From Duganella sp. BJB480 (GTDB taxonomy: Bacteria; Pseudomonadota; Gammaproteobacteria; Burkholderiales; Burkholderiaceae_D): a stretch of 64,000 nt of DNA. Below the pieces are notes generated by a model, which saw only the letters and a list, made by a program, of their open reading frames with translations, was not told the DNA's origin and ran no database searches. Below are positions 17,059 through 26,706 of this stretch, in pieces (the first letter of the stretch is position 1; the number at the start of each line of letters is the position of its first letter). Made by a program: the position numbers and the translations under genes. The DNA is taken from contig QVIN01000009.1 in the NCBI GenBank assembly GCA_003416985.1, forward strand, positions 124,001-188,000, written 5' to 3'.

Positions 17059-17826
17059 ATGTCGAAGCTCCTGAAATACGTGACCCCGGTCGTATTGGGT
17101 ATGTTTCTATGTTCAGGCCAAGGCTGTTGCCTCACAAAAATTCGCGTCGCTGCTCAGTTAGGAACGGATCCAAAATTCATACAAATGGACGACGGCAGCA
17201 TCATTGGTTTATGTATCGATATCATGCGTGCAATCGAATACGTGGATCCGACCTTGAAATTTATCGGTGATCAACACTGGATGCCGCTAACCAGGATATC
17301 TGCGGAACTGACTGCCGGCCAACAAGACGCAGCCTGCGCGATGCAATATACGGAAGCGCGTAACAACAAATTTCTTTTCCTGGAGCCAGCGCTTTATCCG
17401 GTCGACTTCATGCTCTTGGCTAGGGCCGATGATCCGATTCTAATCAGTAATTGGGACAATCTCCGTGAATTTATTCCCAAGCCTATCGTATTAGTCAATC
17501 GCGGATTCGGTGCCAGCGCCATTTTGGCAGAAGTGGGAGGGATTCAGGTCGACGCCAATACCACCGATACCAAACAGAACTTGAATAAATTGGTCGCGGG
17601 CCGCGCTCGCCTATATTTTCATCGAGGTCCAGGGTTGGTCCATATCCTGGAACGGGCGGGGGTCGTCCGGAAAATACGAGTCCTGCCAGTGTCCATGCTG
17701 CACACCACATTCCATTTCGTAGTCGGAAGGCATTTAGCCCCGGAAATTGTCAACCATATCCGATACGCGCTAGTACTGCTAGATCAAAATGGTGAACTTG
17801 ACCGTCTGTATAAAAAGTGGAACTAG
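17059..17826 (+). CDS. Periplasmic solute-binding protein, family 3
   Basis: 255 aa from the ATG at 17059, the first start that gives a signal peptide (MSKLLKYVTPVVLGMFLCSG). The mature protein matches amino-acid-type binding proteins (SBP_bac_3): IRVAAQLGTDPKFIQ, GLCIDIMRAIEYVDPTLKF, then DAACAMQYTEARNNKFLF and a final helix LVLLDQNGELDRLYKKW. No ABC permease or ATPase genes follow. Instead the next gene, 143 nt downstream on the same strand, is an MCP. Stand-alone binding proteins of this kind can present ligands to chemoreceptors; that partnership is inference. Mdc-type cargo is not implied. Confidence 0.8.
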   Translation: MSKLLKYVTPVVLGMFLCSGQGCCLTKIRVAAQLGTDPKFIQMDDGSIIGLCIDIMRAIEYVDPTLKFIGDQHWMPLTRISAELTAGQQDAACAMQYTEARNNKFLFLEPALYPVDFMLLARADDPILISNWDNLREFIPKPIVLVNRGFGASAILAEVGGIQVDANTTDTKQNLNKLVAGRARLYFHRGPGLVHILERAGVVRKIRVLPVSMLHTTFHFVVGRHLAPEIVNHIRYALVLLDQNGELDRLYKKWN

Positions 17827-17969
17827 CGTAGTGGATTGTACGGAGGGAATGCAGAGCGCACCAAAGCACTTGCCCCAGCCTGTCTGCGCTGGGCGCGTAT
17901 GAGGCATCAGATTTGAATTTATGAAACGATGACGTAAGCCAACTGAACACGGAAATTGGAGAAAGAAAA

Positions 17970-19697
17970 ATGAATATTGGAAATCTGAAAATCGGCACTC
18001 GTCTGGGTGCGGGCTTCGCCATCGTCCTGCTGCTGTTATTGTTCATCGCGGGGCTCGGGATCAGCCGTCTGGCTGCGCTCAAGGACAATATGGACGAAAT
18101 CGTCAATATCAACGATGTCGAGGGGCGTCTTGCGATAGCGATGCGAACGACGATTAGCGACCGCGCCACCGCAATCCGCAATCTGATATTGCTCACAGAC
18201 GAGGCAGAGATGCAGCCCGAAATGGGCCGCGTCAAGATGCAAAATGCGCTGTATGCGGAAGCGGAGGATAAGTTGGGAAAAATGTTCGCGAATTCGCCTA
18301 CCACTTCGAACCAGGAAAAGGCGTTGTTTGCAAAAATCAAGGTTGAAGAGCGCGCTGCGATGCCTGTATTGATGCGAATCGCCGAACTAGGACTGGCTAA
18401 CAAAAGTGAAGAGGCTACCAAGCTCCTGTTCGTCAACCTTCGCCCGATGCAGAGGGCCTGGTTTAATAGCGTTTCCGAACTGGCCGACTTGGAAGACAAA
18501 ATGAATCAAGAGTCCATCTCTGATGCGGAAAAGGCATATTCGAGCGCACGCACCCTGATGATAACGCTCAGCATCTTCGCCACTGCACTTGGCGCATTTG
18601 TCGCATGGCTAATTGCTCGTGGCATTACCCGTCCGATCGAGCAAGCGGTGCGCGTGGCGCAGATTGTCGCTTCAGGTGATTTGACCTATCAGGTCAACGT
18701 TGAAACTAGCGACGAGACCGGTCTGTTGTTGCAAGCGCTCAAAGAGATGAACGCCAGTCTGGTCAATATCGTTGGCCAGGTGCGCACCGGCACTGACACG
18801 ATCGCCACCGCGTCTAGTCAGATTGTAGCGGGCAACCTTGAGCTATCCTCCCGCACCGAGCAGCAGGCCAGTTCGCTGGAGGAAACCGCATCCTCGATGG
18901 AAGAAATGACCTCGACCGTCAAGCAGAATGCCGACAATGCGCGCCAAGCCAACCAGTTGGCGATATCGGCATCCGAAGTCGCGATCAAGGGAGGAGCGGT
19001 TGTGTCGCAAGTGGTCGGTACCATGGAGTCGATCAACGCATCGTCCAAGAAAATCGTCGATATCATCGGGGTGATTGACGGCATCGCGTTTCAGACCAAT
19101 ATCCTGGCACTGAATGCGGCGGTGGAAGCGGCCCGCGCCGGGGAACAAGGGCGCGGGTTTGCCGTGGTTGCCAGCGAGGTCCGCAACCTGGCTCAACGTT
19201 CCGCTAGCGCCGCCAAGGAAATTAAGACCTTGATTGGAGATTCGGTAGACAAGGTCGATATCGGCACAAAGCTGGTCGACCAGGCCGGGTCGACCATGCA
19301 GGCCATCGTCGAAAGTATCAAAAGCGTGACAGACATCATGGAGGAAATCACATCGGCCAGTCAGGAGCAGACCTCCGGCATTGAGCAAATCAATCAGGCC
19401 ATCACCCAGATGGATCAAGTCACCCAGAAAAATGCTGCGCTGGTGGAAGAGGCCGCCGCCGCCGCTGGATCGCTACAAGACCAAGCCGGCGGCTTGGCGC
19501 AAGTGGTCAGCGTATTTAAGCTCAACTCTATGCACGCAGTGGTCGTCGCACCGTGGCAGGCGACCGGCCCAGGGATTAACGCTGTTCCTAATCCGACCTC
19601 GTCTCGCAAGGCCAGCCTGCCGACGAAGAGCGTGAAGTCGTTGAAACAGGTAACGAATTCGTCCGCCTCCACAGGTAGTGATTGGGAAGAATTCTAA
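17970..19697 (+). CDS. Methyl-accepting chemotaxis protein with C-terminal DWEEF tether
   Basis: 575 aa. A short N-terminal lead is followed by a transmembrane helix (residues ~11-31), a periplasmic four-helix-bundle ligand domain (~32-190), a second membrane helix (~192-212), a HAMP domain (RGITRPIEQAVRVAQ) and the long cytoplasmic coiled coil. The hairpin tip is the canonical GIAFQTNILALNAAVEAA with GEQGRGFAVVASEVR. The last five residues DWEEF, after a flexible tail, resemble the CheR/CheB-docking pentapeptide (NWETF type), so this is likely a high-abundance receptor. The ATG at 17970 has GGAG upstream. Confidence 0.93.
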   Translation: MNIGNLKIGTRLGAGFAIVLLLLLFIAGLGISRLAALKDNMDEIVNINDVEGRLAIAMRTTISDRATAIRNLILLTDEAEMQPEMGRVKMQNALYAEAEDKLGKMFANSPTTSNQEKALFAKIKVEERAAMPVLMRIAELGLANKSEEATKLLFVNLRPMQRAWFNSVSELADLEDKMNQESISDAEKAYSSARTLMITLSIFATALGAFVAWLIARGITRPIEQAVRVAQIVASGDLTYQVNVETSDETGLLLQALKEMNASLVNIVGQVRTGTDTIATASSQIVAGNLELSSRTEQQASSLEETASSMEEMTSTVKQNADNARQANQLAISASEVAIKGGAVVSQVVGTMESINASSKKIVDIIGVIDGIAFQTNILALNAAVEAARAGEQGRGFAVVASEVRNLAQRSASAAKEIKTLIGDSVDKVDIGTKLVDQAGSTMQAIVESIKSVTDIMEEITSASQEQTSGIEQINQAITQMDQVTQKNAALVEEAAAAAGSLQDQAGGLAQVVSVFKLNSMHAVVVAPWQATGPGINAVPNPTSSRKASLPTKSVKSLKQVTNSSASTGSDWEEF

Positions 19698-19963
19698 TGC
19701 TGGTTATCGTGGCGTGAGACTTGAGTCCAGTGGAGAACAGGGGGATGGCGTAAATTTTTGGAAATGTGTCCCTTGGGCGTGGGCGCCTGCCAGATCGATA
19801 CGCATCCAGCCGTTGTTGATGACGACGCTATCACGTGCCGTTGACTTGTTCAGCGCCGCAACGACCAAAGGGGGCCGGCGTAGCGGACTCTATCACGGAG
19901 TCGGACAGCGCCTGGATGACGCAAGCGTCCAGCATCAACTTACCTTGGTTAGAGACGCTATCA

Positions 19964-21520
19964 CTAACACGTTTCTGCTAGCCTGAACGCATTGACGACT
20001 TGCGCCAGACCGCTGGCCTGATCTCGCAAGGATTGTGAAGCAGCGGTGGCCTCCTCCACCAACGCGGCATTTTGCTGAATTGCTCCATCCATCTGAGTAA
20101 CAGCTTGATTGATTTGCTCAAGGCTGGAGGCCTGCTCTTGACTGGTCGCTGCAATTTCATTCATCGCGACAGTCACGTTGTTAATGCTTGCAACAATGAC
20201 TTGCATCGCTGTTCTTGCCTGCTCAACCAGCTGCGTGCCGGCATCAACCTGCTGTGCAGAGGCGCCGATCAATGACTTGATCTCCTTAGCTGCCCCGGCA
20301 GAGCGCTGCGCTAGGTTGCGAACCTCGCTGGCGACGACGGCGAAGCCCCTGCCTTGCTCTCCCGCACGGGCAGCTTCCACTGCTGCGTTTAAAGCCAGGA
20401 TATTGGTTTGGAAGGCAATCCCGTCAATGACACCGATGATGTCCGCGATGGTCTTGGACGATTGGTTAATCGAGTTCATCGTATCGAACACCTTGAACAT
20501 CACCACTCCCCCTTCGTCCGCCGCGTCGGAAGCGGACAGCGCCAGCTGGTTGGCTTGCCGCGCCCGATCGGCGTTCTCTCTCACGGTCGAGGTCAGTTCC
20601 ACCATCGCGGCAGCAGTTTCTTCTAGTGCACAGGCCTGCCCTTCCGTTCGGATGGAGAGGTCGAGGTTACCGCTGGCGATCTGGCCGGACGCGGTAACGA
20701 TCGCGTCCGCACCGCTGCGTACTTGCGAGACGATATTGCTTAAGCCGCCGTTCATATTCTTCAGCGCAGCCATCAGCTGGCCCGACTCATCGCGGGAATG
20801 TACGGCGATGTCGGCAGTCAAATCGCCATCGGCAACACGTTGGGCCACGGTGACCGCTTCGCCGAGCGGACGAGTAATACTTTGCGCCAGCCACCAGACG
20901 AAGACGACGCTAAACATCAGCGCCAGCAACATCAGCACCACGATCAGTATCGTGGCGGAGCGCGCCGCCGAGTCGATTTCATCTGCCATCGCATCAATCG
21001 TAGTGCGCTGTAATTTCAAAAAATCTTGCATGAGATTTTTGTATCTTGCGGTAGCGGGTACGAGTACTTGCGTGAAAATACGCTGGCTCTCTTCCAGTTT
21101 TCCGGCACTCTTCAGTCTGGACAGTTCGGTTCGGGAAGACAGATAAACCTTGCGCTGTTCGGAAATCTGCTGAAATAGCCTAGATTCGGCCTCGCCCTTG
21201 GGCAGCGCCGCTAGTCTGTTTTGAAATTCGGATGAACTCTTGGAGGACGCCGCCATCTCCTCAGTAAAATAGGCGGCCAACGATGGATCGCTGCTTTTCG
21301 CGATCGCTGTGGCTCTGGCCAAGGATGTGCTTAAGTTGCCATACCAGTCGGAAATCAGTCGCTCCTTAGCCAGCGGCAACTCCATCATATCGCGCGTTGC
21401 TTTGGCTACCGCGTGGAGATGCCAGATACCAATACTGGTAACGCACATGAATATTGCCAGGATCATAGCCAACCCAAGTCCCAGTCGTTTGCCGATGCCA
21501 AAATTATTGAATATATTCAT
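19964..21520 (-). CDS. Methyl-accepting chemotaxis protein
   Basis: 518 aa. Layout is TM1 (~13-33), a four-helix-bundle periplasmic domain (~34-190), TM2 (~191-212), HAMP (QSITRPLGEAVTVAQ) and signalling domain with the invariant tip GIAFQTNILALNAAVEAA. It ends soon after the second methylation helix (FRLAETC) without a docking pentapeptide, so it would depend on other receptors for efficient adaptation. It faces the preceding MCP convergently across about 265 bp that hold no gene. The signalling half is highly similar to the other five MCPs in the window. Confidence 0.92.
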   Translation of the reverse strand: MNIFNNFGIGKRLGLGLAMILAIFMCVTSIGIWHLHAVAKATRDMMELPLAKERLISDWYGNLSTSLARATAIAKSSDPSLAAYFTEEMAASSKSSSEFQNRLAALPKGEAESRLFQQISEQRKVYLSSRTELSRLKSAGKLEESQRIFTQVLVPATARYKNLMQDFLKLQRTTIDAMADEIDSAARSATILIVVLMLLALMFSVVFVWWLAQSITRPLGEAVTVAQRVADGDLTADIAVHSRDESGQLMAALKNMNGGLSNIVSQVRSGADAIVTASGQIASGNLDLSIRTEGQACALEETAAAMVELTSTVRENADRARQANQLALSASDAADEGGVVMFKVFDTMNSINQSSKTIADIIGVIDGIAFQTNILALNAAVEAARAGEQGRGFAVVASEVRNLAQRSAGAAKEIKSLIGASAQQVDAGTQLVEQARTAMQVIVASINNVTVAMNEIAATSQEQASSLEQINQAVTQMDGAIQQNAALVEEATAASQSLRDQASGLAQVVNAFRLAETC

Positions 21521-21586
21521 TTTTATCTAAAATCCGTTCAATACGGCCGAGCATATATTGTCGGTAGCAATGAGGTTCACACGAAG

Positions 21587-21595
21587 GTAGGAACC
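21587..21595 (+). promoter_or_regulatory. GTAGGAACC half site upstream of MCP (19964-21520)
   Basis: A match to the GTAGGAA half site that recurs near MCP genes. A weaker GTAGCAA lies 23 bp away at 21564. This is weaker than the 21-22 bp pairs elsewhere. Confidence 0.2.
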
Positions 21596-21656
21596 AGCGG
21601 CCCGGGATCGCGTGTGATTTTTTACATTGGGAAGCGCGCTATGTGCCTAAATAAGA

Positions 21657-21691
21657 AAGCCCGATCTGACATGTTCAGGTCGGGCTTTTTT
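21657..21691. terminator. Rho-independent terminator
   Basis: A 13-bp stem (AAGCCCGATCTGA / TCAGGTCGGGCTT, one mismatch) with a CATGT loop and a run of Ts on the plus strand; the minus strand also ends in a T-rich tail. It sits 20 nt after the end of the NTF2-like gene (minus strand) and can serve as its terminator. Confidence 0.8.
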
Positions 21692-21710
21692 CGTCACCGA
21701 AGCTCGGTGA

Positions 21711-22166
21711 TCAGTGCTTTTCAGGCATGGCGGACGAGTGGTGGCTGGTGATCAGCCACTCCTGGCCGAACCATTTGTAAGTGAAGCTGTAACGGGCCTT
21801 CACTTCCTTGCCATTTGCGAATTTAAACGTGTACAGGCCAGCGTCAACCGCGCTGTTGCATTTGACCTCGATATGGCTGCTGTCGATCGTTCCGACCGGT
21901 TTCCCTTCAAGGAAATGCTCGAAATAGTCTTTCTTTTCTTCCGGGGTCAGACGCGGCTTGTTCGACACGGTCGCCAGCAGGACAGACTTCTTAGCGTAAT
22001 TGGCCACGACCTTGTCCGGGTCGCCGGTCTGCAGCGAGGCGTTCCAGCGATCGAACAGAGCGGAGATTTCCTTTTCCGAAGCAGGGTGGCAGGTTTCGGT
22101 CGTCGCTGCGTAGGTATTCGTTACCAGAATAAAGCAAGCCAGCGGGAGCATACTCAAATAGCGCAT
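21711..22166 (-). CDS. Secreted NTF2-like (SgcJ/EcaC, DUF4440-type) protein
   Basis: 151 aa. Residues 1-20 are a signal peptide (YLSMLPLACFILVTNTYA). The rest is an NTF2-like cone fold: EKEISALFDRWNASLQTGDPDKVVANYAKKSVLLA in pieces is the typical helix-helix-strand opening, and ARYSFTYKWFGQEWLITSHHSSAMP the closing sheet with the W-x-I-x-x-H-H-S-S-x-M-P signature of the SgcJ/EcaC and CaMKII-association group. Function is unknown; the pocket suggests small-molecule binding. It is monocistronic, with a terminator right after the stop. A pair of GTAAGGAA half sites 22 bp apart lies about 100 nt upstream. Confidence 0.8.
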   Translation of the reverse strand: MRYLSMLPLACFILVTNTYAATTETCHPASEKEISALFDRWNASLQTGDPDKVVANYAKKSVLLATVSNKPRLTPEEKKDYFEHFLEGKPVGTIDSSHIEVKCNSAVDAGLYTFKFANGKEVKARYSFTYKWFGQEWLITSHHSSAMPEKH

Positions 22167-22262
22167 CTAATTCCTTCGTAATGGATTGATCAAGCGGGTT
22201 GGAAGACGCGAAGTATTGTCGTTAATGCCTCGCTGCGCCATCAGGAAAGCTGGTAGGTGATC

Positions 22263-22292
22263 GTAAGGAAGTCCTGAAATTCTTGTAAGGAA
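22263..22292 (+). promoter_or_regulatory. Two GTAAGGAA direct repeats, 22 bp apart
   Basis: GTAAGGAA at 22263-22270 and again at 22285-22292, phased by two helical turns, in the 517-bp gap between the NTF2-like gene and the polygalacturonase gene. It is the clearest example of the recurrent half-site pair in this window. Apart from this and promoter space I see no gene in 22167-22682. Confidence 0.45.
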
Positions 22293-22682
22293 AATGGCCG
22301 GCACGTCTGCGCTGCTTTGAAAAAAGGCAGGCGTGGTGAGGCAGGCGTCCGATCAAATTTTTTAGCGACAGCAAGACCTGCAATACGATCACCAGCAGCG
22401 GCTGGCGCGGGAGCGCCGTCCGGCAAGAGCGCACGTTCGAGCACCATTTATTGATGCGAAGTTCGATCGCCAAAAACGAAGGTTGCGCCCTTCGGTATGA
22501 AATGGCTGATATATCCTGCGGTCTTCCGACACTCCCAGTGGATGAACCTGTCAAAGCTCATATTCTGGTGAGTTCGGCCAAACATAGCATTGAGTCCGAA
22601 GCGATAGTGGCCAGGTTGGACAGGAAACCACTCTGCAAGACTTCATGCATATCGTAAAGTACCCTTACACGGAGCATCATTG

Positions 22683-24269
22683 ATGAAACCAAACAAAATC
22701 TTAATCGCCCTGGCCGTCGCGGGATCAGCGAATACCTATGCCTCCGATGCCGCCGTCAATACGCAATGGGGCCAAATCGCCGAACCGGCCTACCCCGCGG
22801 CCATCTGCGGCCAGCCGCTGCCGGCGCGACTCATCCCGGTGAACGCATCGCTCGACACCCTGGATAACGATCCATCCCGCTCGCAGCCGGATACGGTTCG
22901 TATCCAAGCCGCGATAGACGCCTGCCCGATTGGGCAGGCGGTGAAGCTGGTTGTAGGATCCGCCGGAGAGTCCGGGTTTCTCAGCGGACCATTGAAGCTC
23001 AAGTCGGGCGTGACGCTGTGGGTTGACGCCGGAGTGACGCTGTTCGCTTCGCGCAATCCCACGGACTACGATACCGGCTCCGGCACCTGTGGCACCGCCG
23101 GAAAAACCGGCGGACGGACCTGCAAGCCGTTCATTCTGGCCGATAAAACGGCCAACAGCGGCGTCGTCGGCGGCGGCATTATCGACGGACGCGGCGGTAG
23201 TCTGGTCACCAGCGGAACCAATGCCAACGCGCGCAGCTGGTGGGACGTGGCTTACCAGTCGCGCTCCGCCGGCCTGACGCCGCAAACCTTCCGCATCCTG
23301 CAAATTCAGAACGGCACCGACTTCACCCTGCATGGCATTACACTGCAGAACTCGCCCAACTTCCACGTCTGGGGTTATGGCGTGACCGGGCTGACGGCCT
23401 GGGGCATCAAGGTGCTGACGCCCAGCCTGGTCTACACCAAGAGCGGTTATCAGTGCCCCGCGGGGACGACGCCCGATGTCGTCACGCCGGCCACCTGCTT
23501 CACGCCGGACACGGCGATCAACACCGACGGCTTCGACACCGGCTACTCCAGCAAAGTGTTGCTCGCGTATTCGTATATCAGCGTGGGCGACGATCATGTC
23601 GCGATCAAGTCGAGCTCAAGTCCGGGCGCCCATAATCACAGCTACGCGCATAACCACTTCTATTACGGTCATGGGCTCTCGATCGGCAGTGAAACCAATG
23701 CGGGCGTGAGCGACATCGCGGTCACCGACTTGTCGATCGACGGCTTCGACAGCGGCACCAGTGGTGGCCTGCGCATCAAATCGGACTCCTCCGTAGGCGG
23801 CAAGGTCTCCAATGTCAGCTACAGCGGCATCTGCACGCGCAATATCAGCCACCCGCTCACCTTCGATTCGTTCTATAGCGCCTCAAAGGGATCGTTGTTT
23901 CCGAGCTTCACAGGCATCGCGGTCCGCGATTTCCATCATCTGGGTAGCGTCAAGTATAAAGGCGGTACGCTGACCTTCGCCGGCTACGCGCTGAATGGGC
24001 AAAACAATCTTCTGGCTATCACGTTGGACAATGTGGTTTTCGACGCCACCCAGCCGACCTACACTACCGGCCACAACGGAATATCGCTTGATCCCTACGC
24101 CACGCAGTTTACGCTGGGCGCTGGGCCGGTCAGTTTCGCTTCGTCCATAGTGGCAGCTTCCGCCAGCAAAGTGACGATCACTGGCAGCGGTACCGGTCAA
24201 GGCACCGCCAGAGATTGCAGCACCGCGTTCGTACCATTGAAATCTGTTTTGCGTACGTCGCCGATCTGA
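22683..24269 (+). CDS. Secreted polygalacturonase, glycoside hydrolase family 28
   Basis: 528 aa from the ATG at 22683 (GGAG upstream; a TTG one codon earlier is in frame). It has a signal peptide ending at NTYAS. The catalytic core is a right-handed beta-helix: NTDGFD (~280-285) and GDDHVAIK (~303-310) carry the three catalytic Asp residues, GHGLSIGSE (~326) the conserved G-H-G, and RIKSD the substrate-binding R-I-K. These are the four GH28 signatures of pectin-degrading polygalacturonases, and the length matches the Ralstonia-type enzymes. It hydrolyses alpha-1,4-galacturonan and would leave the cell by type II secretion. Together with the T3SS genes it points to life on plant tissue. No perfect PIP box was found upstream. 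Confidence 0.93.
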   Translation: MKPNKILIALAVAGSANTYASDAAVNTQWGQIAEPAYPAAICGQPLPARLIPVNASLDTLDNDPSRSQPDTVRIQAAIDACPIGQAVKLVVGSAGESGFLSGPLKLKSGVTLWVDAGVTLFASRNPTDYDTGSGTCGTAGKTGGRTCKPFILADKTANSGVVGGGIIDGRGGSLVTSGTNANARSWWDVAYQSRSAGLTPQTFRILQIQNGTDFTLHGITLQNSPNFHVWGYGVTGLTAWGIKVLTPSLVYTKSGYQCPAGTTPDVVTPATCFTPDTAINTDGFDTGYSSKVLLAYSYISVGDDHVAIKSSSSPGAHNHSYAHNHFYYGHGLSIGSETNAGVSDIAVTDLSIDGFDSGTSGGLRIKSDSSVGGKVSNVSYSGICTRNISHPLTFDSFYSASKGSLFPSFTGIAVRDFHHLGSVKYKGGTLTFAGYALNGQNNLLAITLDNVVFDATQPTYTTGHNGISLDPYATQFTLGAGPVSFASSIVAASASKVTITGSGTGQGTARDCSTAFVPLKSVLRTSPI

Positions 24270-24295
24270 CGGCGGCACTCCAAACAGTATCCTGC

Positions 24296-24329
24296 GAACC
24301 CGATAACGGCAGTCGCCGTTATCGGGTTC
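24296..24329 (+). terminator. Perfect 15-bp hairpin after the polygalacturonase gene
   Basis: GAACCCGATAACGGC (24296-24310) pairs perfectly with 24315-24329 around an AGTC loop, 26 nt past the stop. There is no T-run, so it may act as an RNA-stabilising or factor-assisted terminator hairpin. Confidence 0.65.
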
Positions 24330-25003
24330 ACGCACGAATATATCCAGGTATGCGCCCGTCGACACCTGGTTCCTGATCCCATCCCAGACGGCATCGTCAT
24401 CTCGTTTGTATCCAAACGCCTATTGGCCTTGGTCGACACCTCACCCATTCCCGCGATGTGGGCGAGGGTCGCCCAAGCGCGCCTGCCATGATCTGCCGCA
24501 ATGTAAGAATCTCCCTACCGCAATATGGGCATTTGGCGGATATGTAGAATTTTACCTATGTGATATCGTTAATTCCTGTAGGAAATTAATTAAATCATGA
24601 AAAATGCCACGTAGGTCGCACTATGGAAAATAATATTATTACGCCCGCACATACGCATGCCAGCACGGACTACGTTCGCGAGTCTCCCCGCTTGCGCTTA
24701 CTCTGCGCCCGAAGACCGGGCTCAAACCTCGAGTGACGTTTGCGTCAGCAGCTACCACGCCAAGCCGCCGTTAGTTTGAAACGGTACACATACGCCCCGG
24801 TTCTGCGCACTATCCCTTTCCCACTCAAATCAGCCCAGCCATACGCAGTAACTCGTTCGCATGGATGCGCCGATGCAGTACATGCCGATCCTGATCGTTG
24901 TGATCATGTTCGTGTCTTTGAAAGACATCAGGCTAATCGAAAGAGCAGCGGCGCGGAGCCTGAGTGTCTGTTGATATTACCGAAATCAAAAAAGGAATGA
25001 AGT
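24330..25003. other. Intergenic stretch with palindromes upstream of an MCP
   Basis: About 670 bp without a convincing gene. It is AT-rich around 24500-24650. TTCCTGTAGGAA at 24573-24584 is a perfect short palindrome of the half site seen elsewhere, and CTCCCTACC (24512-24520) and TTTACCTATG (24551-24560) are weaker relatives. A 37-codon frame at 24623-24736 lacks a good ribosome site and was not accepted. Confidence 0.4.
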
Positions 25004-26647
25004 ATGAGTATCGGAAATTTGAAAATCGGAACCCGGCTGGGCTGGGCTTTTGGTCTGATGCTGGCGCTATTGGCGACGAGTACGTTGTTTGCGATCTCAG
25101 GCCTGCAAAAATTAAATGAGGGCACTGATAAAATCGTTAACGACAAATATCCCAAGGCGGCGTACGCGTATGAGGTCTTGGATATTGTGAATCGCAATGC
25201 GCACGCCATGCGCAACATGCTGCAGTGGGACGATGCAACGGCAGTGGAGAAAGAGCATCAAATTATCCTCAGTAATAAAAAGGAAAATAGCAGCACTATT
25301 TCCAAGCTTGAGATGCTGGTCAAGTCAGATGAGGGCAAGGCCCTGTTAAAAAATGTCCTTGAAGCCAGATCGCAATATGGGGTCTCGCAACAAGAATTCA
25401 TGACGCTAGCGCTCGCCGGGAAAAAAGAGGAAGCCAAGGCCTTGCTGCTAGCCACCGTGAACAAGGATCAGCGTGCGTATTATGACGCCGTCAAGAGCTT
25501 GATTCGGCACCAGACTGAAGCGGTCACCATTAGCGGGCACCAAGCCGAGGTCACCTATCAGAACACGCGCGTGACGCTGCTATGCCTTGCCGCTTTGGCC
25601 GTCGTACTGGGAAGCGCCGTGGCGATTTGGATTACGCGATCCATTGTTATTCCCCTGCGCAAAGCGGTAGACATCGCGCATACAGTTGCAGCCGGAGATT
25701 TGAGCAGTCACATCGAAGCCACTACGCAAGACGAGACCGGCCTGTTGCTGCTCGCGTTGAAAGACATGAACCTCAGCCTCGTCAAGATCGTTGCCGAGGT
25801 ACGTACCGGCGCGGATACGATAGCTGCCGCCTCCGGTCAGATAGCCAGCGGCAACCTAGACCTGTCGTCGCGTACCGAGCAGCAAGCCAGTTCACTTGAA
25901 GAGGCCGCATCTTCAATGGAGGAACTGATCACTACCGTTAAGCAGAATTCCGACAATGCACGTCAGGCAAGCAGTTTGGCCGCATCCGCGTCCAGAGTCG
26001 CCGTCAAAGGCGGCGCGGTGGTCACCCAGGTGGTCGACACCATGGGTTCCATCAACGAATCGGCCAGAAAGATCGTCGACATCATTGGCGTCATCGAAGG
26101 CATTGCTTTCCAGACCAATATCCTCGCGCTCAATGCGGCAGTGGAGGCCGCCCGTGCCGGCGAGCAAGGTCGGGGCTTTGCCGTCGTCGCTTCCGAAGTG
26201 CGGAACTTGGCCCAGCGTTCGGCGGCAGCCGCCAAGGAAATTAAAACCCTGATCGACGATTCGGTTGAGAAAGTGGATGCCGGCAGCAAGCTGGTGGGCC
26301 AGGCCGGAGCGACCATGGGTGAGATTGTCGATAGCGTAAAACGCGTCACCGATATCATCAGCGAAATTACCACCGCCGGTCTGGAGCAGACGGCAGGGAT
26401 TGAACAAGTCAATCAAACGATCGTTCAGATCGATCAGAGCACCCAGCAAAACGCCTCATTGGTGGAAGAAGCCGCGGCGGCCTCTCAATCGCTGCAGGAT
26501 CTGGCGGGAAACCTGACTCACGTGGTCAGCGTTTTCAAGATTGATGCCGCGTATGACATCATCGTCGCGCCGCTGAGCACAAATCGCCACTCAACTCAGG
26601 CCGGAGGGCGCGCGCCGTTCATGCAGCCTCGGTTAACGCAGTTTTGA
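25004..26647 (+). CDS. Methyl-accepting chemotaxis protein
   Basis: 547 aa. The N-terminal MSIGNLKIGTRLGWAF leads into TM1 (~12-32), followed by a four-helix-bundle sensor (~33-188), TM2 (~190-208), HAMP (RSIVIPLRKAVDIAH) and the signalling coiled coil with tip GIAFQTNILALNAAVEAA. No docking pentapeptide at the C terminus (ending PRLTQF). It is convergent with the next MCP and shares almost all of its cytoplasmic domain with its paralogues, while the sensor domain differs, indicating expansion by duplication followed by divergence of ligand binding. Confidence 0.92.
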   Translation: MSIGNLKIGTRLGWAFGLMLALLATSTLFAISGLQKLNEGTDKIVNDKYPKAAYAYEVLDIVNRNAHAMRNMLQWDDATAVEKEHQIILSNKKENSSTISKLEMLVKSDEGKALLKNVLEARSQYGVSQQEFMTLALAGKKEEAKALLLATVNKDQRAYYDAVKSLIRHQTEAVTISGHQAEVTYQNTRVTLLCLAALAVVLGSAVAIWITRSIVIPLRKAVDIAHTVAAGDLSSHIEATTQDETGLLLLALKDMNLSLVKIVAEVRTGADTIAAASGQIASGNLDLSSRTEQQASSLEEAASSMEELITTVKQNSDNARQASSLAASASRVAVKGGAVVTQVVDTMGSINESARKIVDIIGVIEGIAFQTNILALNAAVEAARAGEQGRGFAVVASEVRNLAQRSAAAAKEIKTLIDDSVEKVDAGSKLVGQAGATMGEIVDSVKRVTDIISEITTAGLEQTAGIEQVNQTIVQIDQSTQQNASLVEEAAAASQSLQDLAGNLTHVVSVFKIDAAYDIIVAPLSTNRHSTQAGGRAPFMQPRLTQF

Positions 26648-26671
26648 CACCCGCGCGCTGGACAGATACCG

Positions 26672-26694
26672 GCCGGCGGCGGGAGGGCGCCGGC
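26672..26694. terminator. GC-rich hairpin between convergent MCP genes
   Basis: GCCGGCG and CGCCGGC form a 7-bp perfect stem around a 9-nt loop in the 59-bp gap between two converging MCP genes. There is no T-run; it is a possible bidirectional stop. Confidence 0.35.
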
Positions 26695-26706
26695 TTCCCG
26701 CATCTC

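Noticed and set aside
24623..24736. 37-codon ORF in the gap before an MCP.
   Set aside because: No good ribosome site and unremarkable composition; no supporting context.
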